This document shows, piece by piece, positions 16,526 to 24,603 of a stretch of DNA of 64,000 nucleotides (the first letter of the stretch is position 1; each line of letters begins with the position of its first letter). The DNA lies in contig JBBRYY010000004.1 in NCBI GenBank assembly GCA_038237245.1, positions 9,197 through 73,196 of the forward strand, read 5' to 3'. The notes below the pieces were generated by a model. The model searched no databases, was not told the origin of the DNA, and saw only the letters and a list, made by a program, of their open reading frames with translations. This DNA is from FEN-1250 sp038237245 (GTDB taxonomy: Bacteria; Gemmatimonadota; Gemmatimonadetes; Gemmatimonadales; Gemmatimonadaceae). Made by a program: the position numbers and the translations under genes.

Positions 16526-18361
16526 GTGCTTCAAAGCATGCGGAGCGCCGCCAAGTGGATCTGGTGGGTGATCGCCATTCTCTTCCTCGGCACTTTCGTA
16601 TTCCTCGATCAATCGGGGTTGATCGGCAAGGCCAAGGTCACTGCGGGCACCTCGATCGCCACTGTGAACAAGGACGAGATTAACTACATCGATTTCCAGC
16701 GAGCCTCGCAGAACAGGATCCGTCAGGAGCAGGAAGGGGCGGGCGGCAAGACACTGACGCTTGACCAGGAGCGTCGCATTGAGGATGACACGTTCAACGA
16801 GATGGTCACGAACCTTCTCCTCGCGCAGGAATACAAGCGTCGCGGCATTACCGTCTCCGATGCGGAGATCCAGCAGGCCGCCCTCGCCAGTCCCCCGCAG
16901 CAGCTGCTTCAGAGCCCCGACTTCCAGACCGAGGGGCAGTTCGACTTCGAGAAATATCGTCGCTTCCTGACGAGCCCCATGGCGAAGCAGCAGGGCGTCC
17001 TGATCCAGCTCGAGGCCTACTACCGTGACGAGCTTCCCAAGCGGAAGCTGTTCGAGCAGATTGCCGGTCCCGTCTTCGTAACCGACGCTCAGCTCTGGCG
17101 CGCCTACCAGGATGCGCACGACACCGCGCAGGTCTCCTACGTCGCCTTCGATCCGCAGACGATTCCGGACTCCGCGGTGCACGTGACCGACGCGGAGCTC
17201 CACACGTACTTCGACTCGCACCAGAAGGCGATGCAGGACCGTCCGGGACGCGCGATTGTCTCCGTCGTTACGATCCCGCGCACGGTGACGGCCGCGGATA
17301 CGGCTACCGCGCGCGCGAAGGCCCTGGCGATCCGCACCGAGATCGCCGGCGGCGCGAAGTTCGACGATGTCGCCAAACGCGAGTCCGCCGACTCCGGCTC
17401 CGCCGTGAAGGGGGGACTGCTCGGCAAGACCGGCAAGGGTGCCTACGTGAAGCCCTTCGAGGATGCGGCGTACGCGCTCAAGGTTGGCGAGCTGTCGGAG
17501 CCGGTACTGAGCCCGTTCGGCTTCCACATCATCAAGGTCGATGAGCGGAAAGGCGACTCGATCACGGTGCGCCACGTGCTCGTTCGCATCGTGCAGAGCG
17601 ATTCGTCGGCGGCGCTCACGGACCGCCGCGCCGACTCGCTCTCCAAGGGTGCGAATCTCGACAAGCCCGCGGAGTTCGACAGCGTCGCTCATTCGCTCGG
17701 CCTCAAGATCGGGCAGGTCACCGCGATAGAGTCGGATCCGCTCACGTGGAACGGCGCCTACGTTCCGGGCGGCTCCGCCTGGGCATTCGGCGGCGCGAGG
17801 GTCGGCGAGACGAGCGATCTGATCGACGCCGACAACGCCTACTATCTCGTGCGACTCGATTCGCTGCGCGTTGGCGGAAAGCCGCAATTCGATGCCGTGA
17901 AGGACGACATTCGTCGCGAGGTGAGTCGATCGAAGAAGCTCGACCTGCTGACGAGCAAGGCACGGGCGCTCGTCACCGCGGTGCGCGGCGGACAGTCACT
18001 CGAAGCCGCGGCGCAGGCAGCCGGGCTCAAGGTCGAGAAGTCCACGCCGTTCGCGCGCACCACCCAGGTGCCCACACTCGGCCAGACCACCGAGGCGATC
18101 GGCGCCGCATTCGGAGCGCCTGTGGGACAGGTCGCGCCAGCATCGCGCGGACAGAACAACGTCATCGTCCTTCGCGTCGATCGGCGCGTCGATGCGGATC
18201 GCGCCGTCTTCGAGAAGCAGAAGATCGAGCAGCGGCAGCAGATGCTGCAGCGCGTGCGGGAACAGCGCGTGCAGCAGTACGTCGCCGCGCTGCGCGATGC
18301 GGCGAAGATCCAGGATGACCGCCGCCTGGTGAAGCAGGAGGCGCGTCAGGCGACGAGCTGA
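16526..18361 (+). CDS. ppiD: PpiD/SurA-like membrane-anchored peptidyl-prolyl isomerase
   Basis: Periplasmic folding helper held by one N-terminal membrane helix (WIWWVIAILFLGTFVFL, residues about 12-28). The order matches PpiD: a SurA_N-type chaperone region (about 45-230), a parvulin domain (about 240-340) with GGLLGKTGKGAYVKPFEDAAYAL and PFGFHIIKV, then a second, degenerate parvulin-like segment and a long C-terminal helix rich in Gln and Arg. 611 residues is close to E. coli PpiD (623). GTG start chosen because AAGGAG lies nine bases before it. It is the only large plus-strand gene of the window and ends at a strong terminator. Confidence 0.9.
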   Translation: MLQSMRSAAKWIWWVIAILFLGTFVFLDQSGLIGKAKVTAGTSIATVNKDEINYIDFQRASQNRIRQEQEGAGGKTLTLDQERRIEDDTFNEMVTNLLLAQEYKRRGITVSDAEIQQAALASPPQQLLQSPDFQTEGQFDFEKYRRFLTSPMAKQQGVLIQLEAYYRDELPKRKLFEQIAGPVFVTDAQLWRAYQDAHDTAQVSYVAFDPQTIPDSAVHVTDAELHTYFDSHQKAMQDRPGRAIVSVVTIPRTVTAADTATARAKALAIRTEIAGGAKFDDVAKRESADSGSAVKGGLLGKTGKGAYVKPFEDAAYALKVGELSEPVLSPFGFHIIKVDERKGDSITVRHVLVRIVQSDSSAALTDRRADSLSKGANLDKPAEFDSVAHSLGLKIGQVTAIESDPLTWNGAYVPGGSAWAFGGARVGETSDLIDADNAYYLVRLDSLRVGGKPQFDAVKDDIRREVSRSKKLDLLTSKARALVTAVRGGQSLEAAAQAAGLKVEKSTPFARTTQVPTLGQTTEAIGAAFGAPVGQVAPASRGQNNVIVLRVDRRVDADRAVFEKQKIEQRQQMLQRVREQRVQQYVAALRDAAKIQDDRRLVKQEARQATS

Positions 18362-18385
18362 GCTCGACGTAGGAGACAAACGAAC

Positions 18386-18422
18386 GCGGGGCGGCGCCGG
18401 AAATCCGGCGCCGCCCCGCTTT
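18386..18422 (+). terminator. Rho-independent terminator after ppiD
   Basis: A 16-base perfect stem (18386-18401 with 18404-18419, starting GCGGGGCGGCGCCGGA) has a minimal AA loop and is followed by TTTCG. It lies 25 bases after the ppiD stop. The symmetric hairpin could also act for minus-strand transcripts but has no T-run on that side. Confidence 0.85.
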
Positions 18423-18475
18423 CGTATCATCCAGCCGCGTTCCGAGTATGGATCTTCATCGCGACGCGCTTCGCG

Positions 18476-18626
18476 CACTAACAATTTAGATACGGACAAA
18501 AACGGAAAAAAGCACGCACCACAAACGGAGACGGCGGTTGCACTTTCCGTTTTCTGTCCGTGCCGTCATCCGTTGTCGTCCGCATTTCAATTGTTGACGC
18601 TGGTGTTTCGGCGCGTTCCAAAGACG
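18476..18626. repeat. Intergenic repeat cluster B (head-to-head pair)
   Basis: Two units of the same family as the cluster at 6295-6555 lie head to head between the convergent ppiD and tatA genes: a minus unit at about 18532-18476 and a plus unit at about 18545-18625. Together they form an imperfect palindrome with arms of about 55 bases. The minus unit carries the core CCGTTTTTGTCCGTATCT exactly as in cluster A; the plus unit shares with cluster A the downstream tail TTGTTGACGCTGG...GGCGCGTTCCAAA. The element ends just before the tatA stop. Confidence 0.75.
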
Positions 18627-18637
18627 CCCGGCGATGA

Positions 18638-18895
18638 CTAGAGCAGCCGGCGCGGTTCCGGGTGGTTTTCTTCCGCCACGGCCGTGCTGTCGACGGTGCG
18701 CGGGGCCTCGCTGCGAAGCGCATCGGCGCGCGCCGGCGTCGTGACGTCGTGCGTCACATCGTTGATGTTCTTCTTGAATTCCTTGATTCCCTTCCCGAAT
18801 GATGCCGCCACCTCCGGAATCCGCTTCGCGCCGAAGAGGAGGAGGATGACGACCATGATCATGAGAATTTCGCCGAAGCCAAGCTGACCGAACAT
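18638..18895 (-). CDS. tatA: Sec-independent translocase TatA
   Basis: Forms the pore-like part of the twin-arginine translocase that exports folded proteins. 85 residues: N-terminal MFGQLGFGEILMIMVVILLLF membrane helix, the FGAKRIPEV hinge and an amphipathic helix FGKGIKEFKKNINDV, then a short polar tail. It follows the DUF4321 gene by nine bases. tatC lies far away at 33131-33913 and no separate tatB is seen, so a minimal TatAC system is likely. Confidence 0.93.
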   Translation of the reverse strand: MFGQLGFGEILMIMVVILLLFGAKRIPEVAASFGKGIKEFKKNINDVTHDVTTPARADALRSEAPRTVDSTAVAEENHPEPRRLL

Positions 18896-18904
18896 ACGTA
18901 CCCC

Positions 18905-19186
18905 CTAGAAAAGCGAACGCGCGATGAGATAGGCCACGAGCACCCCGAGAAAGCTGAGGAGCGAGACATCCAGCGCCACGGGCCCGATGGCGAATTTTAT
19001 GATGATCAGATCGATCGAGAGTGCGCCAAGCTGAGGCGTCACTCCCGAGGTGAGAAACTCCTTCACGGCGCCCGCTGGTAGAAAGTGTCGAGCCACCTGC
19101 GTCATCAGTCCGCCGACGATGAATCCGACCGTGAGCACGATGACATGAAACCCTGGCCGGTGCTTGGAAGATCCGCGTGGCGGCAT
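18905..19186 (-). CDS. DUF4321 membrane protein
   Basis: Small membrane protein of 93 residues resembling DUF4321. Two hydrophobic segments are seen, FHVIVLTVGFIVGGLMTQV near 12-32 and a longer C-terminal stretch ending SLLSFLGVLVAYLIARSLF; between them PAGAVKEFLTSGVTPQLGALSIDL matches the family's central pattern. The ATG at 19186 overlaps the stop of the prenyl synthase gene (TGATG), so the two are translated together. Function unknown; its place between polyprenyl synthase and tatA suggests an envelope role. Confidence 0.75.
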   Translation of the reverse strand: MPPRGSSKHRPGFHVIVLTVGFIVGGLMTQVARHFLPAGAVKEFLTSGVTPQLGALSIDLIIIKFAIGPVALDVSLLSFLGVLVAYLIARSLF

Positions 19187-20190
19187 CACTGGGCTCGGTC
19201 GACGGCGTAGGCAATCGCGTCGTAGAGCGCGCCGCGCGCCGGAGTATCGGGAAGCTCCGCAAGCGCATGCTCGGCTTCGCGAGCGTACTCGTCGCCGCGG
19301 CGGCGCGCGTAGTCCAGCCCGCCGCGATCGCTCACGATCTCCACCACACGCGCGATCTGCTCATCAGTCGGCTCCTGCGTGTCGAAGAGTACGTCGACCT
19401 GGCCACGCTCCGCCGGCGACATCGTGCGCAGCGCGGCGATCAGCGGAAGCGTCACCTTATGCTCGCGCAGATCGAGTCCGCACGGCTTGCCGGTGACGCG
19501 CTCATCCGAAGTGTAGTCGAGAAGATCGTCCGCAACCTGGAAGGCCATCCCCAGCCGCTCGCCGTAGCGCGCAAGTGCCACGCGGCGCGATCGCGCCCCC
19601 GCCAGCGCGCCGATCTCGCACGCCGCCGAGAGCAGCGACGCCGTTTTCGCGCGGATGAGCGCCTCGTAATCATCTTCGGTGAATCCGAGCGCATCGAGCG
19701 CCGTGAGCTGGCGCATCTCGCCGACGGTCATCGCGTTGGTGGCGTCGGAGAGCACGCGGAGCACTTCGAGGTCGCTCGCGCGCACGAGTTCCACCACCGC
19801 GCGCGAGTACAGGAAGTCGCCCATGATCACCGACACCTGGTGACTGAAGAGCGAATTCACGGTCGGCATGCCGCGACGAAGCGCGGAGTGATCGACGGAA
19901 TCGTCGTGCACGAGCGTCGCGAGATGCACGAGCTCGAGGATCGCGGCGAGCGTCGTCGCGCGCGCCTCTTCCTTCCCCTCCACCGCGCTCGCGAGGAGCA
20001 CGAGCGTCGGGCGGAACATCTTCCCCTTCATCAGGAGGAGGTGACTGTTGACCTCGTCGATCAGCGGGAGCTGCGAGAGGATGATGCGCCGCAGATCCTC
20101 CGATACGCGGTCGAGCCGAGCGCGCACGGGAACCTGAATGTCGGCAAGCGTCGGCGTCATGGTCTGGCGGGCGCGGACGGACGCGCTCAT
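19186..20190 (-). CDS. ispB: Polyprenyl diphosphate synthase (octaprenyl type)
   Basis: Trans-prenyltransferase that builds the long isoprenoid side chain of quinones from FPP/GGPP and IPP. 334 residues. The first aspartate-rich motif is HDDSVDHSALRRG (about residue 97) and the second is FQVADDLLDYTSD (about 223); KMFRPTLVLLASA carries the conserved arginine block. ATG 20190 is chosen because it overlaps the upstream TPR gene stop as ATGA; the longer frame has no family resemblance. Chain length cannot be read with certainty, but the pattern is closest to IspB-like enzymes. Confidence 0.92.
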   Translation of the reverse strand: MSASVRARQTMTPTLADIQVPVRARLDRVSEDLRRIILSQLPLIDEVNSHLLLMKGKMFRPTLVLLASAVEGKEEARATTLAAILELVHLATLVHDDSVDHSALRRGMPTVNSLFSHQVSVIMGDFLYSRAVVELVRASDLEVLRVLSDATNAMTVGEMRQLTALDALGFTEDDYEALIRAKTASLLSAACEIGALAGARSRRVALARYGERLGMAFQVADDLLDYTSDERVTGKPCGLDLREHKVTLPLIAALRTMSPAERGQVDVLFDTQEPTDEQIARVVEIVSDRGGLDYARRRGDEYAREAEHALAELPDTPARGALYDAIAYAVDRAQ

Positions 20191-23100
20191 TTCGCCTTCC
20201 GCTCGACGGTCGAGAGCCGCTCGCCCACATCCCTGAATTGAATGTCCACCGTGAAGACCCGCTCGTAGTAGCCCACCGCATCCCCCCACTTCTGCAGCGA
20301 TTCCGAAGCATAACCCAGCAAGTACAGAACGCCGACGAGGGTGTCATCGCTGGCGTCTGCATCGTTCAGCGCACGGAGCAGGATCGTCATCGCAATCTGA
20401 TACTGCCGCTTTTCGACGAAGCACTGCCCCAGCGCTTCGTACGTCCGCACACGCTGCTCCGTTCCACGCAACGCTTTCTGGAACTCGCTAATGGCCTCGT
20501 CGAGCAGCCCCATCTCCTTGTAGGCGACGCCGAGGTCGTAGTGACTCTCGTGATCGGTGTCGTCGACGTTGGAGGTGACGCCCTGCTTGAACTTGGTCAG
20601 CATGTCGGCGAAGTCCTGCTGCTCCTGCGGCTCCTCCTCCCCGGCGGCAACCATGCGCGTGTTCTTCGGCGGCTCCTCGTCGCGGAGCCACTCGGAGAGA
20701 TTGACGAAGTTGTCGTCGCTCGAGGCAGCGACGGGCGGCCGCACAGGCGGCGCGATCGGCTCACGGCGCGGCGGCTCCGGCAGCGCGGTCTCGAGCGCGG
20801 CGAACAGCTCTTCGTCGATCGGGAGCGTGCTCGAGGTGCGCTCGACCTCGAGGGCGAGCGGAATCGGCTCGGACTCGACGACCACCGGCGCGGGCACCGG
20901 CGTCGGTACCGGGACGCGCTTCGCGATCGCGGGCTCCGGCTCCGACTCCGGCTCCGGCTCCGGCTCCGGCACGACGACGGGCGGAGCGACGGGTGGCGGC
21001 GGCGCGATCTCGACGTCGAGGCCAAGCTCGCGCAGCGCGGACGCCGCGCGCGCATCGGCGGGCGAGAGCTCGAGCACACGTCCGTACACCGCCCGCGACT
21101 TGTCGAGCTGACCGCTGCGGAAGAGACTCTCCGCGAGCGCGAGATACGCGTCGACCAGCTGTGCCTTGTCGTTCGCACGCACCGCATACTCGACGCGCTT
21201 CTGGTGGTAGCGGACAGAGTTCGGCTCGACGCGAATCAACTCGTCCGCGGTGCGGCTCGCCTCCGGAAGATTTCCTTCGCGTTCGTAGCCGAACATCGTG
21301 GCTTCGAGCTCAGTGATGCCACCGGCGCGATCACCACGCTCGAGGAGCGCCTCGGCCAGCTGCCGGCGCAGATCCCAGTTCTGCGGCAGGTGCCCAATAT
21401 CGATGCGGAGCTGATCCACGCGGCTGAGCGGCGGCGGGATCGGCACCGGCGATGAGACGCGCGGTGCGAGCGGGACGATCGGCAGCGGCGCATCCGCTGG
21501 TTCGGTCTGCCACACCAGCTCGACGACGTCATCCTCTTCCTCGTCGGCCGGCATCGGCGAGCGCTGATCCGGATCGAGCATCGGCAGACCGGAGAGCGCG
21601 TTCTCGCGATCGAAGGGCGTGTGGATCTCGTCCATCTCGAGCATCGGCAGCGGCGGACCGCCGTCGGGGACGATCGCGTCCATCTCGAGCGTAGGCGACC
21701 GTTCGAGGTCGAGATCGAGATCGCCAATGTTGCCGAAGTCGCTGTTGTCGCCCAGATCGGGCGTGTGCACGAATGGCGACGACACGCGCGGCGGCGCCGC
21801 CGGGGGCGCGGGCGGCGTGATCGGCTCCGGCTCCATCTCCATCTCCGGCTCCGCCTCCGGCTCCATCTCCGCCTCCGGCTCCATCTCCGGCTCCGCCTTC
21901 GGCTCCATCTCTGGCTCCGCCTCCATCTCAACCTGCGGCGCGACGGGCGGCTCCGGCATCGCCTCCGAGCGCGGCGCGTCCGCCGGCGTGTCGAGCGAGA
22001 TGAACGTCAGCGATCCGCCGAGCGATCCCTCGTCCGACGCGTCGTCCATCGATGTGTCGAGCATCGGAAGCTCGCCACGAGATTCCGTGTCGTCGTCGAG
22101 TTCGAGCGACGGCAGCTCTTCGAGCTCGAGATCCTCGAGTATCGATGATGTGCCGGCGCCGAGTGAGGCGGCGTCGTTCGCGTCCCGTTCGTCGAGATGC
22201 GAGTGCAACTCCAGCTCCGCCATTGGCGCGATGTCGACGCGCGACTGGTCACCGGGGATGGCGCTATTCTCGAAGCCGGTGATGAGCCCGATATCGACGT
22301 GGCTCACGATCCCGTCGCCGGCGGTCGCCGTGCCCTCGGGGAGCAACGCACCGTGCGACAGCCCCGGCAGCTCCTCGACGTCCGAAGATGTCGGCGCCCC
22401 GAGATCGATGTCGATGTCGACATCGGGATTGATGGTCGGCATCTCGATCGCGACGACAGGGGTGGCGGACGGCGTCGTCGGATGAACGACGGTCCACGCC
22501 GTTGCCGCCTTCGTCGCGGCGGACATCGGCACGTTGCTCGGCGGCCCCGAAGTGATCGGCTTCGACGGCTCGTCGTAATTCACATCGAGGAAGACCAGAT
22601 CGCCCTTTGCCGCGGGCGCACGCACCGTTTCCTTCGGCTCGGCCTCCGGGTCGAGCGCCTTCATCCGATCGACCGTCGCGCGCGCCTCGGCGCTGCGTCC
22701 TTCGGCCGAGAACTTGTCGTAGAGGGCGTGCAGCTGTTCGATCGCTTCCGATTTCCGATCCTTCCGCACCAGCTGATCCGCGAGCATCAGGCGGATGTCG
22801 TCCTGATCCGGGCAGAGGTCGGCGAACTCCTTCAGGGCGCGGAAGGCCTCTTCGAGTTGACCGGATTTCTGCATCCGGTCGGCATACTCGAGGAAGTTCT
22901 GCTTGGCATCGTTGACGAAGCCCTTGCGCGCGCTGATTTTGCCGAGCTTGTAGTAAACCGAGTTCCTGCCGGGCGCGTTACGGAGGATCTTGTTGCAGAG
23001 GGCGATGGCGTTATTGAAGAAGCCGCCATCGGTATAGAGATCGACCGCCTTCTCGTAGTGGTCGACGGCTTCGGAGACGTCCCCACGCCGCAACAGCAGG

Positions 23101-23252
23101 TCTCCGACGCGATTGTAGAGGGCAACGTCGGCTTCGTCGACGTGCTCATCCAACTCCGCCAGAACCAGCGTATAAGTGTCGAGCGCCTTGTCGAACTGTT
23201 TCTTCTGCTCGTATTCGAGCGCTCGCTTCTTGAGCTTGGCGACGTCAGGCAT
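20187..23252 (-). CDS. Large TPR protein with acidic repeat region
   Basis: Unrecognised protein of 1021 residues, no signal peptide. N-terminal TPR array (about 1-205; AVDHYEKAVDLYTDGGFFNNA and KQNFLEYADRMQKSGQLEEA are typical helices), then a long acidic, Pro-rich region (about 210-610) with repeated L-P-M-L-E/D motifs (SGLPMLDPD, GGPPLPMLEMDE, RGELPMLDTS) and a Glu-Met/Pro/Ala repeat block (about 440-478), a second TPR array (about 625-755), another linker and a final TPR array (about 895-1015). It heads the ispB-DUF4321-tatA unit. Its build resembles the TPR protein at 14322-16346; both may be scaffold proteins. Confidence 0.8.
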   Translation of the reverse strand: MPDVAKLKKRALEYEQKKQFDKALDTYTLVLAELDEHVDEADVALYNRVGDLLLRRGDVSEAVDHYEKAVDLYTDGGFFNNAIALCNKILRNAPGRNSVYYKLGKISARKGFVNDAKQNFLEYADRMQKSGQLEEAFRALKEFADLCPDQDDIRLMLADQLVRKDRKSEAIEQLHALYDKFSAEGRSAEARATVDRMKALDPEAEPKETVRAPAAKGDLVFLDVNYDEPSKPITSGPPSNVPMSAATKAATAWTVVHPTTPSATPVVAIEMPTINPDVDIDIDLGAPTSSDVEELPGLSHGALLPEGTATAGDGIVSHVDIGLITGFENSAIPGDQSRVDIAPMAELELHSHLDERDANDAASLGAGTSSILEDLELEELPSLELDDDTESRGELPMLDTSMDDASDEGSLGGSLTFISLDTPADAPRSEAMPEPPVAPQVEMEAEPEMEPKAEPEMEPEAEMEPEAEPEMEMEPEPITPPAPPAAPPRVSSPFVHTPDLGDNSDFGNIGDLDLDLERSPTLEMDAIVPDGGPPLPMLEMDEIHTPFDRENALSGLPMLDPDQRSPMPADEEEDDVVELVWQTEPADAPLPIVPLAPRVSSPVPIPPPLSRVDQLRIDIGHLPQNWDLRRQLAEALLERGDRAGGITELEATMFGYEREGNLPEASRTADELIRVEPNSVRYHQKRVEYAVRANDKAQLVDAYLALAESLFRSGQLDKSRAVYGRVLELSPADARAASALRELGLDVEIAPPPPVAPPVVVPEPEPEPESEPEPAIAKRVPVPTPVPAPVVVESEPIPLALEVERTSSTLPIDEELFAALETALPEPPRREPIAPPVRPPVAASSDDNFVNLSEWLRDEEPPKNTRMVAAGEEEPQEQQDFADMLTKFKQGVTSNVDDTDHESHYDLGVAYKEMGLLDEAISEFQKALRGTEQRVRTYEALGQCFVEKRQYQIAMTILLRALNDADASDDTLVGVLYLLGYASESLQKWGDAVGYYERVFTVDIQFRDVGERLSTVERKAK
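20934..20974. repeat. Hexamer tandem repeat in TPR gene
   Basis: Repeated GGCTCC/GGCTCC-like hexamers on the plus strand encode a Glu-Pro/Glu-Ser run (PEPEPEPESEPEPA) on the minus strand within the large TPR gene. Such runs are prone to length change. Confidence 0.6.
21822..21932. repeat. Hexamer tandem repeat coding for Glu-Met/Pro/Ala runs
   Basis: About 18 near-identical hexamers of the types GGCTCC, ATCTCC and GCCTCC on the plus strand encode the alternating acidic block (EPEMEPEAEMEPEAEPEMEM) in the large TPR protein. The unit length is a multiple of three, so copy-number change keeps the frame; the block probably varies between strains. Confidence 0.75.
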
Positions 23253-23312
23253 CAGCGCGGGGAGAGCTCCAAGGCAGGGCGACCACTCCGCGCGGCGAGC
23301 GGGGCAGTCTAA

Positions 23313-24581
23313 TCAAGTTATGGGTAAGTCACTAGAGTGACAAGCTTTGCCACGCACCCACGTCCTCTTGCATCGACGGTCAGCATACCAATACGGCAAC
23401 TCACGAATATCCTCGATGTCGAAGAGTGCGAGGTCGGCGGAGAAGCCGGGCGTGAGCTGGCCGGTCTCGCCGGCAAGTCCGAGTGCCGCTGCACCATTCA
23501 CGGTCGCCGCGAGGAGCGCCTCTGCCACGCTCATATGGAGCTCGCTGACGGCGAGCGTGAGAATGAACGGAAGGTTCGGCGTCGGCGACGTTCCGGGATT
23601 GAAGTCGGTCGCGAGCGCGACGGCGGCGCCGGCATCGAGCAGCGCGCGTGCGGGCGGGCGAGTGCCCTTCCCCAGGAAGAGCATCGTGCCTGGAAGGAGT
23701 GTAGCGACAGTGCCGGATTTCGCGAGCGCCTGAATGCCCCCGGAGGAGATCGCCGCTAGGTGGTCGGCGGACGTCGCGTGCAACTCGGCCGCAAGCTCGG
23801 CGCCGCCGGAGGGGGAGAGCTCGTCGGCGTGGAGCTTGAGCTGGAGTCCGGAGCGTCTGGCGGCAAGCAAGAGGTCGCGCGTTTCGTCGATGGTGAAGAC
23901 CCCGGGCTCGCAGAAGACGTCGGCGAACACGGCGAGACGTTCGGCGACGACGAGGGGGAGCATGTCCTGGCGCAGCATATTGACATAACTGGCGCGTGTC
24001 GCCGGCGTCGCACGCGCCTCGCGCGGAATCTCGTGCGCGCCGAGCCACGTTGGGACGATTCGCATCGGCGAGTCGGACGCGAGCTCCCTGATCACGCGCA
24101 GGATCTTGAGCTCATCGTCGAGGGAAAGGCCGTAGCCGGATTTGACCTCGACCGTCGTCGTGCCGTACGACGCGAGGCGCGCGAGTCGCGGGCGCGCGAG
24201 CGCGAGGAGATCGGCCGCATCGCGCGTCCGCACGTCGCGCACGGAGGCGTGGATGCCCCCGCCCTGCTTCGCGATCTCCATGTAGTCCGCACCGGCGGCG
24301 CGACGCTCCTGCTCCTCGTAGCGCGGCTTCCCGAAGATCGCATGCGTGTGCGAGTCGACGAGCCCCGGAGTGAGCACGCCGCCGCCGCAGTCGACGACCG
24401 TCGCGCTTGCGTATTCCCGCTCGAGTACGTCGCGGGAGCCGATGGCGGCGATCCGCTCGCCGACGACGGCCACGGCCGCGTCGACGAGGATGCCACAGTC
24501 GCGCATATCGGTCCCCACGCGCGCGCGCGGCGCGCCGGCGCAGGTAACGACCTGCTTGGCATTGACGAAGAGAAGAGTCAT
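23313..24581 (-). CDS. hutI: Imidazolonepropionase
   Basis: Third enzyme of histidine degradation: hydrolyses 4-imidazolone-5-propionate to N-formimino-glutamate. 422 residues, an amidohydrolase with metal ligands in SHTHAIF (about 77-83), EVKSGYGL, LHADELSPSGGAELA, SADHL and ATDFNPGTSPT. It is the last gene of the hut unit, 22 bases after the radical SAM gene. The gene for the next step (hutF or hutG) is not in the window. Confidence 0.96.
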   Translation of the reverse strand: MTLLFVNAKQVVTCAGAPRARVGTDMRDCGILVDAAVAVVGERIAAIGSRDVLEREYASATVVDCGGGVLTPGLVDSHTHAIFGKPRYEEQERRAAGADYMEIAKQGGGIHASVRDVRTRDAADLLALARPRLARLASYGTTTVEVKSGYGLSLDDELKILRVIRELASDSPMRIVPTWLGAHEIPREARATPATRASYVNMLRQDMLPLVVAERLAVFADVFCEPGVFTIDETRDLLLAARRSGLQLKLHADELSPSGGAELAAELHATSADHLAAISSGGIQALAKSGTVATLLPGTMLFLGKGTRPPARALLDAGAAVALATDFNPGTSPTPNLPFILTLAVSELHMSVAEALLAATVNGAAALGLAGETGQLTPGFSADLALFDIEDIRELPYWYADRRCKRTWVRGKACHSSDLPIT

Positions 24582-24603
24582 GGGGCCGACGACCTCGAGC
24601 GAC

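Noticed and set aside
21822..21932. Repeat array as a possible CRISPR
   Set aside because: The repeats are contiguous hexamers in a coding frame, with no spacers of constant length and no cas genes.
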